This document shows, one piece after another, positions 46,741-57,648 of a DNA stretch of 64,000 bases (positions within the stretch are counted from its first letter, which is position 1; the number at the start of each line of letters is the position of its first letter). Source of the stretch: Iris pallida (lineage: Eukaryota > Streptophyta > Magnoliopsida > Asparagales > Iridaceae); contig JANAVB010015600.1 in assembly GCA_029216955.1 (NCBI GenBank), forward strand, positions 34,600,569-34,664,568, read 5' to 3'. The notes under the pieces were generated by a model. That model saw only the letters and a program-made list of their open reading frames with translations, was not told the DNA's origin and did not search any database. A program made the translations under genes and the position numbers.

Positions 46741-49700
46741 CAACTTCCAATCATGTTCTCTCCGTCCAATGCCAACTCATAACTGCTAAGTCTTCTAGCA
46801 TGCAACTCTATTAGCAGTTATTTCCTAACACACGGCCTGTATGTACCGGTGGCCAGCGAATCACGCACGTCCGTATTCTACATGCGACATACAACTTCGT
46901 GTACAACGTGTCAAGGCCAATGATTACAACACACAAGGTGGTCCCTTAAATCTAGGTTTTATGTGTAAGAAAAATAATACATAGCAGGAAATATAACTGA
47001 ACAGTAAGTTCTAACAGGTTATGCCATGTATCACAGTTTATTTTGCATAAATAAAATAATAAATAATGCATGAAATATGAGATAAAATAAATAAACAGCA
47101 ATGGCAAGGTGTCTTGCCTGGTAGGACGCCTGGAGTACTGCAATGATCAATGTGGCACGAACTGCGACTTCGGGTAACAACTACACAAGGTGACCTCTAA
47201 TGGTGGCACAGACAGTTCCACTGGATCCAGAAGGGTCAAATTAGTTAGGGTGGGCATAAGGGTGTACATGATTGGCGATGATATAGAAATTGTGGGACTA
47301 GCCACGAACAAGAGGATAGTCGAAGGAAAATAGATAATTAATGTATATATGATTTTTAGAAAGCTATTTATAATACCAAAAATATATATCTTGGTAGTTT
47401 AAAAATATAGTTTTTTTATTTAGAAAAGTATCTAAATTATTTTAGGCCAGAAACTAAGGTTACAAAAATAAAATTTATAGATAGAGAAACTATATTTTAT
47501 TAGTACAGATAATTTTAGATAAATATTTGAAAGTATTTAGGAAATTATTTTATTAATAGAAACTATACTCTTAAGGGTCAAAATAGTTCTAGATAAATAT
47601 TAATAATCCAAAAATTTTATTTATGGTTTTAAAACAATATTTTAAAACATACTAAGTCAAACATAATATTTATATATTTTTACAAGATAACTTTTAAAAC
47701 ATTTGATAACCATGATAAAATACCAAAAGCACTTATTAATAATAATAACCAAAATAATCGTAAAACTTAGCACTGTAAAAAATAATAATATATCTGCATA
47801 TTTTGACAATCACTTAGCATATATTTTTATATAGAATACTTTAATGACACTATATAGTAGATATACCTAGTAAAATATGTAGATTATACTATACTTTGTA
47901 AATTACAGGAAGCCTAATAATTCTAATCAATTATCTTCTATTTTACAAGTAATAATAATACCATTTACTAATAAAATATTACTAATTACTATTATAATAG
48001 AATCTACAAAAACAAAAACAAAAAAAATAACAAAAAAAAGAAAAAGAAAAGAAAAGAAAGAAAGCTGAGCACAGCCTTCACTGTGCTCCCTCAACGAGGG
48101 GACACAGAAATAAAAACAAGAGAGGAAGAGAGAGAAAAGAGAGAGGGGGTGGTAGTGAGCGGAGAGAGAGCAGTTCGTGAGAGGGGGAGGGAGACTCGGA
48201 GGAGCGAGCAGAGGGAGAGACGGATGACGGCAGCTGGAGGCGGAAGGGCGAGCGTGAGAGAGTGAGAGGCGGAGAGGTGCGGGCGGAGGGAGAGGAAGAG
48301 CGGTCGTCGACCACGCGGGCTCACCGGCGGACGCGCGGCGGTGCGGCACAAGGAGGCGGCGGAGTGCACGGGGCGCGGAGGCTGGGCGCGGAGGCTGGTC
48401 CGGAGAGGAGGAAAGGGCGTGGGGGCTTGGCGGATCCGGCCGGCGGTCGAGGCACAGATCTGGGGCTGTGAGGTCAGGGCGGAAGGGAAGAGGCGATCGC
48501 GGTGGCGGAACGAAGGGTTCTCGGTGGGCGCGGGCGGTGCGCTTGCCGACGCGGGAAGGCGCACGACAGGGACAACGGCTGGGCGCGACATGCCAAGGAG
48601 GAGACGGCACGGGAAGCTAGGTGGTCGGATCTAGGTCGCTGGAGATGGAGTTAAGTGGTGGTTTGATTTTTGGTGGTGGTGGCGTTTAGGATTTTTCTAA
48701 TGGCGACAGTGGTGGTCGAACCAGATGTGGTGGTTTTGGCCTGTGGACGGAGTAATGACTGCATAGTGGTGATGGGATTTGGGTGCGACAGTCGATTACG
48801 GTGGCGGTGGTTGTGTTTGGTTTTCAGAGACGACTGGGGTGGTAGTGGTACTAGTATATGACTGTGATGGTGGTGGCGTTTGTTGGCCGGAGTGGCCGGA
48901 GTGGTGCTGCTATGCGGACGGAGATGGATTGGCCGAGGAGGGCGGTGGCTGCCGCGGGTTCGGATGGTGGTGCTGATGGCGGTACGCCGAGGTTGGAGTC
49001 GGCTGTGGGGGCAGCGGGTAGTCGGAACGGGGTGAGGGTGCCGGAGTTGGCCAGGAATGGTGGAGGTGGGGTGCTAGTCGTGATGGCGGTCAATGATGAT
49101 GGTAGGGGTGTTGGCTGGAGTCGAGGGAATAGTGGGGAGGTGGTCGTAGGATTCAGGTTAGGTTAGGGATTGGATGAGTCATGTCGGGGGCGTGTCCGAA
49201 ACGGAAGGATGAGGAGGTGTGTCCGGGATTGTCGGACAAGAAGTGATATTTGTATATGTAAAAAAAGAAGTAACCTATTGGAAAGACACCCGGGGTCGGA
49301 CCCGAGGCCGTCACGGCTGACACGAAAAAGGTTGGACACCGACACGATGCACAGGTTTTGTTTGTGGAAAAATTTGTGAAATAATTATGGAGGAAACAAT
49401 ATGGAGGCTCCCCTATTTATAGGGTTGAGGAAAATCTTAGTAGATAAGGATTAGGAATATTTAAACCCAAAAATAGATAATTCGCTACTTAATTTAAATC
49501 AAATTTAAGTCGATTCAATCAATAATAATCCAAATCCAATTCTAATTTAAATCTAGATAATCTAAAATCGAATTAAATATAAATTCTATCTTTAAATTTA
49601 AACTATTTAAATCAAATCCAAAAAATCTAATCAAAGATTTAAATTGCCATAAAAATTTCAAAATATATTTTTCTAAAATACTTATAATAATAATTTCAAA

Positions 49701-50099
49701 AATTATATTATTATTTAAAATAAACTAATAAATAATTATGAAATATATATGTATGCACAAATAATATTTACATAAATATACTTTTCTAGTATACCATTTT
49801 ATAAGAATATTATTTATTATTATAATTGTATAAATGAAAGACTTTACATAAATAAAATCATAAACTTGGAAATTTTGGTACGATAGCTAAAAATAATTAT
49901 TATATATATTATTTTAAAACTATAAAATAGAAAAATGTTTTTCAAAAATATATGTACGCTCGCACATATTCGCACTCGTCGAGCAATTACGAAAAATGAA
50001 ATTTCGTGCGCGACGTACAATACAACTACACGACGTACAATAAAATAAAAAAATCAGTACCAAATTTATAAAAAAATAGTAAAATTTAAGAGTTTTACA
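46741..50099 (-). repeat. LARD element 2, 3' LTR, second piece
   Basis: Resumes at 'caacttccaatcatg' and is collinear with 52,405-55,785, ending '...taagagttttaca'. It contains an AT-rich block (47,340-48,050), a GA-rich CpG block (48,060-49,340, the leader on the minus transcript), a minus TATA box (49,414-49,421) and an AT-rich U3. Open frames up to 227 residues at 47,927-48,861 are on both strands of the GA/CpG block and are compositional. Confidence 0.9.
49414..49421 (-). promoter_or_regulatory. LARD 2 LTR TATA box (3' copy)
   Basis: TATAAATA on the minus strand inside 'cccctatttatagggttg', matched by 55,104-55,111 in the other LTR. About 680 bases inside the minus-sense LTR start. Confidence 0.65.
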
Positions 50100-51440
50100 T
50101 CCTACCCAACTTAAAAGAATTTCATCCTCGAAATTAAGAATAATAGGGGTGGGTAAGGAGGTCACATGGGTATATCGGTAATGAATATGATCAAGTCACT
50201 GGACAAGGCAAAGAAACGACGTTCAATGCAAACATGCATTAGAAAATTGCGATTTCAAATAATAACAAAATAATTCATGGATATGGCTAACTAACGCTAG
50301 AAGGAAAAATAATTATGGTTAACGTTTAATCAAGTTAACATGCGATAAGGAATAGTACGGTATCAAGAGAAATAATTTTGAGAACTTAAAGACATGGTTC
50401 CTTGAGAGTAGGTTGGGGGCACGATTAAGAGAGTGATTAGGTGCACGCCTAAATTAAGCGATTAGAAGGTCATGATAGTAAATATAAGGCCGAAAAGAAG
50501 GACGAATAGTTTAAGACGAAGATATAGCAACATCGAGTGATAATGGTCATAGGTGATAGGATAGCTAAAGGAATTTCTAGCACAACGCCTTCGTCCTTCT
50601 AAAATAGATGAAGACGAAAGAAATATAGAGTTCGAAGGAGACGTAATCGAATATGAATACGTGGTTCGTAGGCAAACGAATAATTCAAAAGGAGTTGCCA
50701 AGGCAGTCGCGGAGGGGACTCTAGAGGACAAGTTTAGCTATGTCCCCATCCACGTAGAATGATAGATAAAAGCGAACCAAAGTGCACTAGGTTGATCAGA
50801 CCATCATGCACCGGTTCTGAGTAGACAGTACGTTAGTGGAGGCCTCCAATAACATATGTCATGAACAAGCTTGATAAAGAATTGAGCTTGCAAAAACTAG
50901 GCCACATTAGCATCATTAGTCTAGATAGTAAAAATATAGGCACGTGAGATTAAGATTGAAATAAAGTAGAATTAGTTTAACTCCTTAAGTCTTTAAGTCA
51001 TATCCTGTGTTGGTCTCTATACAGTCATCCTATAGTCTTCTTGTCCAAGTCCTTGGTTGGCTAGATGGGTTAGGGTCCTCTAAATTCTAAAATCTAAGTA
51101 AACTTGCTAATATAGGTCACAAGGACAAAGGAATTGCTAGGTCATAAGGCATTCTACCCAACTTAAAAAAATTAAACTAATGGTGTTTTGGGACAAAAGA
51201 AACATGTCCAACTAGTTGGGGTCTCCTGTCTAGCCTCTAGCAGACACGAAGGGAAGATAAGAATAATGATAGAAGGAATCAAGCAAAATGCAAATCAATG
51301 AGTCAAAAGGTAGATAAAATCTAGGAAAGAGGTCAAGTATGTGGATGAGATCCTAGACTCTAATCCTATGCGTAGGTTTGCTTGGTACAGTAAAGTAATC
51401 AAACAATTTATCTTGACCTGTATGGACCACCACAAAAATA
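50100..51440 (-). other. LARD element 2 internal region, non-coding
   Basis: Only 1.34 kb, with no open frame that looks like gag or pol. The 89-residue minus frame at 50,462-50,731 has no domain. Next to the 3' LTR is the PPT-like minus sequence GTTGGGTAGGA with the preceding TTTCGAGGATGAAATT. Next to the 5' LTR is 'TTTTTGTGGTGGTCCATAC', nearly the same as in LARD element 1. These two ends are all that is left of the parental element. Confidence 0.7.
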
Positions 51441-54400
51441 TGTAACACCCCAGTCCCAAAATACGTAGGACTAGGAACATAGACATGCCAGCTGTATACA
51501 TACGAAGTATGCTCCAATATATGGAATCCACGTATGTATACATAAGCTGTAAATGCAGTAAAACCAAGGCTAACTAATCTCATCCACAAAATAAAAGAAT
51601 AAAAGATGTCATATAATCAACTATGAATTGTCATTGGTACATGTAGTTGGGAGGAGACAAATCCACTACCAACTATGAAAAGAAATATATAACAAAAGAA
51701 AGAGTTTGGCGAACGAAGTGAAGACGATCAAAGTGTAATCATCCTCGAAGAAATAGAGATGATCATAGCCACGGCTAGAACACATGCGAAAGACAAGAGC
51801 ACACACCAGGCGAGATAACCAGGTCCTCAGAGGGACGTAACAAGACACATAATATCATGCCAATATAACTGAATATAAATTGCTCAAATAAATAAGTCAA
51901 TTGAATTATAACATGGTTCAATACATACCATTGAACTAGCATACCATCCCCCCAACCAACCAAGGACAAGAGATGGTCAACTAATTCACGATGACGTATC
52001 TTTCCATGCTATGAGTCCAATAAGGTATCCGGACCCCAACAAGGTTCAATACCTTCTCATCGGAGTAGTAAGCCACACCTATAACCAAACAAGGACAAGG
52101 TGTGGCGAACTAATTTGCGACAAGTTATTGCTACAAGCCACGGTCAGATACAAGTACCCAAACCAAGAGTACTCATACCTAATGGATAAGGGCGCCTAAC
52201 CAAATCTAATTGAATGCAATTTTAAGAACAGTTCATGGTTGCATGACTACCGGGTCAAGTCAAGAAAATACTAATACAGTGCAGTACCTCAGTAGCGAGT
52301 CACAACACTATATACTATTCTTCAGTATCGAGCGAGTCTATAGCATATAGTCTACCTATCGTTTCTCAGTATCGAGTGAGTCTATGATAGATAGGGTGGT
52401 AGTCAACTTCCAATTATGTTCTTCCCGCCCAATGCTAACTCATAACTGCTAAGTCTTCTAGCATGCAACTCTATTAGCAGTTATTTCCTAACGTACGGTC
52501 TATATGTACCGGTGGCTAGCCAATCACGCACGTCCGTGTTCTACATACGACACACAACTTTATGGTACAACGTGTCAAGACCAATGATTGCAACACACAT
52601 GGTGGTCCCTTAAATCTAGATTTTATGTGTAAGAAAAATAATATATAGCAGGAAATATAACTGAACAGTAAGTTCTAACAGGTTATGCCATGTATCACAG
52701 TTTATTTTGCATAAAAAAAATAATGTATAATGTATGAAATATAAACTAAAATAAATAAACAGCAATGGCAAGGTGTCTTGCCTGGTAGGACGCCTGGTGT
52801 ACTACAATGATCAATGTGAGACGAACTGCGACTTCGGATAACAACTACACAAGGTGACCTCTGATGGTGGCACGGACAGTTCCATTGGATCCAGAAGGGT
52901 CAAATTAGTTAGGGTGGACATAAGGGTGTACATGATTGGCGATGGTATAGGAATTGTGGGACTAGCCACGAACAAGAGGATAGTCGAAGGAAAATAGATA
53001 ATTAATGTATATATGATTTTTAGAAAGCTGTTTATAATACCAAAAATATATATCTTGGTAGTTTAAAAAAATAGTTTTTTTATTTAGAAAAGTATCTAAA
53101 TTATTTTAGGCTAGAAACTAAGGTTACAAAAATAAAATTTATATATAAAGAAACTATATTTTATTAGTAGAGATAATTTTAGATAAATATTTGAAAGTAT
53201 TTAGGAAATTATTTTATTAATAGAAACTATATTCTTAAGGGTCAAAATAGTTCTAGATAAATATTAATAATCCAGAAATTTTGTTTATGGTTTTAAAGCA
53301 ATATTTTAAAACATACTAAGTCAAATATAATATTTATATATTTTTACAAGATAACTTTGAAAACATTTGATAACCATGATAAAATACCAAAGCCACTTAC
53401 TAATAATAATAACCAAAATAATCGTAAAACTTAGCACTGTAATAATAATAATAATAATAATAATAATATATCTGCATATTTTGACAATCACTTAGCATAT
53501 ATTTTTATATAAAATACTTTAATGACACTATATAGTAGATATACCTAGTAAAATATGTAGACTATACTATACTTTGTAAATTACAGGAAACCTAATAATT
53601 CTAATCAATTATCTTCTATTTTACAAGTAATAATAATACCATTTACTAATAAAATATTACTAATTACTATTATAATAGAATCTACAAAAACAAAAACAAA
53701 AAAAACAACAAAAAAACAAAAAAAAGAAAAGAAAGAAAGCTGAGCACAGCCTTCACTGTGCTCCCTCAACGAGGGGATACAAAAATAAAAGCAAGAGAGG
53801 AAGAGAGAGAAAAGAGAGGGGGGTGGTAGTGAGCGGAGAGAGAGCGGTTCGTGAGGGCGGGAGGGAGACTCGGAGGAGTGAGCAGAGGGAGAGGCGGATG
53901 ACGGCGGCTGGAGGCGGAAGGGAGAGCGTGAAAGAGTGAGAGGCGGAGAGGTGCGGGCAGAGGAAAAGGAAGAGCGTTCGTCGACCACGCGGGCTCGCCG
54001 GCGGACGCGCGGCGGTGCGGCACAAGGAGGCGGCGGAGCGCACGGGGCACGGAGGCTGGGCGTGGAGACTGGTCTGGAGAGAAGGAAAGGGCGTGGGGGC
54101 TTGGCGGATCCGGCCGGCGGTCGAGGCACAGATCTGGGGATGTGAGGTCAGGGCGGAAGGGAAGGGGCGATCGCGGTGGCAGAACGGAGGGTTCTCGATG
54201 GGCGCGGGCGACGCACTTGCCGACGCGGGAAGGCGCACGGCGGGGACAGCGACTGGGCCCAGCACGCCAAGGAGGAGGCGGCACGGGGGGCTAGGTGGTC
54301 GGATCTAGGTCGCCGGAGATGGAGGTAAGTGGTGGTTTGATTTTTGGTGGTGGTGGCATTTTGGGATTTTTCTAATGGCGACAGTGGTGGTCGAACCGGA

Positions 54401-55785
54401 TGTGGTGGTTTTGGCCTGTGGACGGAGTAATGACTGTCTTGGTGGTGATGGGGTTTGGGTGCGGCAGTCGATTACGGTGGCGGTGGTTGTGTTTGGTTTT
54501 CAGGGACGACTGGGTTGGTGGTGATACTGGTATATGGCAATGATGGTGGTGGCGTTTGTTGGCCGGAGTGGTCGGAGTGGTGCTGCTGTGCGGACGGAGA
54601 GGGATTGGCCGATGAGGGCAGTCGGACAAAGGGCGGTGGCGCTGCGGGTTCGGATGGTGGTGTTGATGGCGGTACGCCGAGGTTGGGTTCGACTGTGGGG
54701 TTAGCGGGTGGTCGGAACGCGGTGAGGGTGCCGGAGTTAGCTAGGAATGGTGGAGGTGGGGTGCTGGTCGTGATGGCGGCCAATGATGATGGTGGGGGTA
54801 TTGGCTGGAGTCGAGGGAACAGTGGGGAGGTGGTCGTAGGGTTTAGGTTAGGTTAGGGATTGGATGAGTCGTGTCGGGGGCGTGTCCGATACGGAAGGAT
54901 GAGGAGGTGTGTCCGGGATTGTCGGACAAGAAGTGATATTTGTATTTGTAAAAAAAGAAGTAACCTATTAGAAAGACACCCGGGGTCGGACCCGAGGCCG
55001 TCACGGCTGACACGGAAAAGGTTGGACACCGACACGATGCACAGGTTTTGTTTATGGAAAAAATTATGAAATAATTATGGAGGAAACAATATGGAGGCTC
55101 CCCTATTTATAGGGTTGAGGAAAATCTTAGTAGATAAGGATTAGGAATATTTAAACCCAAAAATAGATAATTCGCTACTTAATTTAAATCAAATTTAAGT
55201 CGATTCAATCAATAATAATCCAAATCCAATTCTAATTTAAATCTAGATAATCTAAAATCAAATTAAATATAAATTCTATCTTTAAATTTAAACTATTTAA
55301 ATCAAGTCCATAAAATCTAATCAAAGATTTAAATTGCCACAAAAATTTTAAAAAATATTTTCTAAAAATACTTATAGTAATAATTTTGAAAATTACATTA
55401 TTATTTAAAATAAACTAATAATTACGAAATATATATGTATGCACAAATAATATTTACATAAATATACTTTTCTGGTATACCATTTTATAAGAATATTATT
55501 TATTATTATAACTGTATAAATGAAAGGCTTTTCATAAATAAAATCATAAACTTGAAAATTTTGGTATGATAGCTAAAAATAATTATTATATATTATTTTG
55601 AAACTATAAAATAAAAAAAATATTTTTCAAAAAAATATGTACGCTCGCACATATTCGCACTCGTCGAGCAATTACGAAAAACGAAATTTCGCACGCGACG
55701 TACAATACAACTACACGACGTACAATAAAATAAAAAAATCAGTACCAAATTTATAAAAAAATAGTAAAAATTTAGGGGTTTTACA
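51441..55785 (-). repeat. LARD element 2, 5' LTR (4,345 bp)
   Basis: Uninterrupted copy of the LTR. TGTAACACCCCAGTCCC to ...AGGGGTTTTACA. It has a (TAA)n run at 53,440-53,468, the GA-rich CpG block (53,740-55,030) and a TATA box on the minus strand at 55,104-55,111. At 52,398-52,404 it has a single gtagt at the site into which the Tat element went in the other LTR, which confirms that insertion. Confidence 0.92.
55104..55111 (-). promoter_or_regulatory. LARD 2 LTR TATA box (5' copy)
   Basis: TATAAATA on the minus strand, in the LTR expected to drive the element. Same surroundings as 49,414-49,421. Confidence 0.65.
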
Positions 55786-55790
55786 GTTTT

Positions 55791-57163
55791 GAAATAAACT
55801 TAATGAAGATGGGTTAGTGACTCGTAACAAAGCCCAATTGGTTGCTCAAGACTATAACCAAAAGGAAGGCATTGACTACGATGAAACCTATGCTCCGGTT
55901 GCTCGTCTTGAATCCATTCGCATGCTATGTGCTTTTGCTTGCTTTAATGATTTTAAATTCTTTCAAATGGATGTTAAAAGTGCTTTTCTAAATGGTATTA
56001 TTAAAGAGGAAGTTTATGTTAAGCAACCTCCTGGCTTTGAAGATTTTCAATTTCCTCATCATATTTTCAAACTACACAAAGCCCTTTATGGCCTCAAACA
56101 AGCTCCTCGTGCTTGGTATAAGCGCCTTAGTTCCTTTCTTATTTCACATAACTTCTCTAAGGGCAAAGTTGACACCATACTTTTCATCAAATCCCTTAAT
56201 GGCACACTTTTATTAGTACAAATTTATGTCGATAACATTATCTTTGGTTCTACTAACAATGCACTTTGTGTAGAATTTGCTAAAGTAATGCAGGATGAAT
56301 TTGAAATGAGCATGATGGGCGAACTATTATTCTTTTTGGGCTTGCAAATCAAACAAGGACCCAAAGGAACCTTCATCAATCAAGCAAAATATACAAATGA
56401 TCTCCTCAAGCGCTTCGAACTTGACTCATCCAAATCAATGAGGACTCCTATGGCAACAACGACAAAGCTTGACAATGATGAAGATGGTATTTCGGTCGAC
56501 ATTCGTAAGTATCGAGGTATGATCGGTAGCTTACTCTATCTAACTGCTAGTCGACCTGATATCATGTTTAGTGTATGTCTTTGTGCACGATACCAATGCA
56601 AATCCAAAGGAATTGCACTAATGTGCTGTAAAGCGTATTTTTCGATATCTCAAAGGCACCATTAATATGGGACTTTGGTATCCGAAATCTTCATCCTTTG
56701 AGCTTCACGGCTTCTCGGATGCCGGATGCAAAATTGACAAAAAAGTACTAGCGGCACATGTCAATTCCTTGGAAAATCCTTGATATCGTGGTTTAGTAAG
56801 AAACAAAACTCTGTTGCTCTTTCAACCACTGAGGTCGAGTATATAGCGGCCGGATGCTATTGTGCACAAATTCTTTGGATGTCACAAACACTTATAGACT
56901 ATGGCATTTCTTTCACTTGCACCTCTATTAAATGTGATAACACTAGCTCAATAAATCTCATGAAAAACCCGATTTGTCACTCCCGCACGAAGCACATTGA
57001 GATTAGACACCATTTTCTTCGTGACCATCAACAAAAAGGGGATATCCGCCTTGATTTTATTGACACTACTTATCAGTTAGCCGATATTTTCACCAAACCA
57101 CTCCCGGAGGATCGTTTCGTTTTTCTTTGCCAAGAATTAGGCATCATTCATTTGGACACTTAG
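55791..57163 (+). pseudogene. Copia Pol, second part: RT and RNase H, broken
   Basis: Resumes with NKLNEDGLVTRNKA and runs through YAPVARLESIRML, FFQMDVKSAFLNG, ALYGLKQAPRAWY. The catalytic motif is YVDN at about 56,225 instead of YVDD, so the second metal-binding Asp is lost by a GAT-to-AAT change. IIFGSTN behind it is Sirevirus-like. RT continues to ASRPDIMF (56,560). A frameshift near 56,600 and another before 56,780 lead into RNase H: FSDAGC, then SWFSKKQNSVALSTTEVEYIA, and ADIFTKPLPEDRF, ending with a TAG at 57,161. The last RNase H part is intact. Non-functional. Confidence 0.92.
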
Positions 57164-57167
57164 CTCA

Positions 57168-57303
57168 TCTCCAACGGCACACCGACGGTATACGGCGGCA
57201 TACCGACGGCATACCGACGGCATGCTGATTTGCGTTCAGAATTATGTTCTGTGCCCAAAATCGGTATACCGTCGGCATACGTCGGTATATCGACGGTATG
57301 CCG
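57168..57303 (+). repeat. CGGTATACCG repeats between pol and ORF3
   Basis: Five to six copies of the 'cataccgacggtatac' motif directly after the Pol stop, with spacer 'gcgttcagaattatgttctgtg'. These are the same motifs and similar spacers as in the LTR U3 arrays (24,362-24,835; 59,547-60,035). They lie about 280-415 bp upstream of the ORF3 TATA box. Confidence 0.88.
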
Positions 57304-57582
57304 TTTGAGGCGGACAGCTGCTGTCAAATCTGCATCGGGCCCCACCTTCTCTTCCACAATCATTTTTCTCTTCCCTCATTAACTACCCATTACATCACTT
57401 TCCTCTCTCATTAACTACCCATCTAATCTCATCCTCTTCTCCATAACTTCCCATCCCATCCCACCCCTTCCACTTCTTTAATTAACTACCTTTATCATTA
57501 CTTTTCAAAACTCTCCCCCATTTACTCCCTCTATCACTCTTCCTCAACTTTCAAAAACCCTTTCCTCTTCCCAATCTTCCTT

Positions 57583-57590
57583 TATAAAAT
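57583..57590 (+). promoter_or_regulatory. TATA box and pyrimidine-rich leader upstream of ORF3
   Basis: tataaaat in 'cctttataaaatcaacc', followed by about 55 bases of almost pure pyrimidine (cttctttttcttcctcctc...), which is typical of the Y patch at plant start sites. The ORF3 ATG follows at 57,649. About 200 bases of CT-rich sequence with two 'attaactacccat' repeats lie upstream. Confidence 0.5.
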
Positions 57591-57648
57591 CAACCTTCTT
57601 TTTCTTCCTCCTCTTCATCTCTTCTCCTTCACAACTCTCCATCCTCCC

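Larger units (their letters stand above)
29015..55785 (-). mobile_element. LARD-type non-autonomous Tekay-like LTR element 2 (with Tat element inside)
   Basis: LTR copies are 29,015-29,973 plus 46,741-50,099, and 51,441-55,785. The internal region is only 1.34 kb. The flanking 5-mers are gtttc (29,010-29,014) and gtttt (55,786-55,790). Removing the element rejoins the copia reading frame exactly at this point. The single difference lies in the duplicated target and turns an Arg codon into a stop. Orientation is minus: the minus-strand end of the internal region reads TTTCGAGGATGAAATT...GTTGGGTAGGA then TGTAAAAC. It has no gag or pol. Confidence 0.9.

Noticed and set aside
47927..49166. Open frames up to 227 residues on both strands (also 53,605-54,856)
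   Set aside because: They overlap on opposite strands in several frames of the CpG/GA-rich LTR block and encode only P/S/R- or G/R/V-rich sequence. They are not genes.
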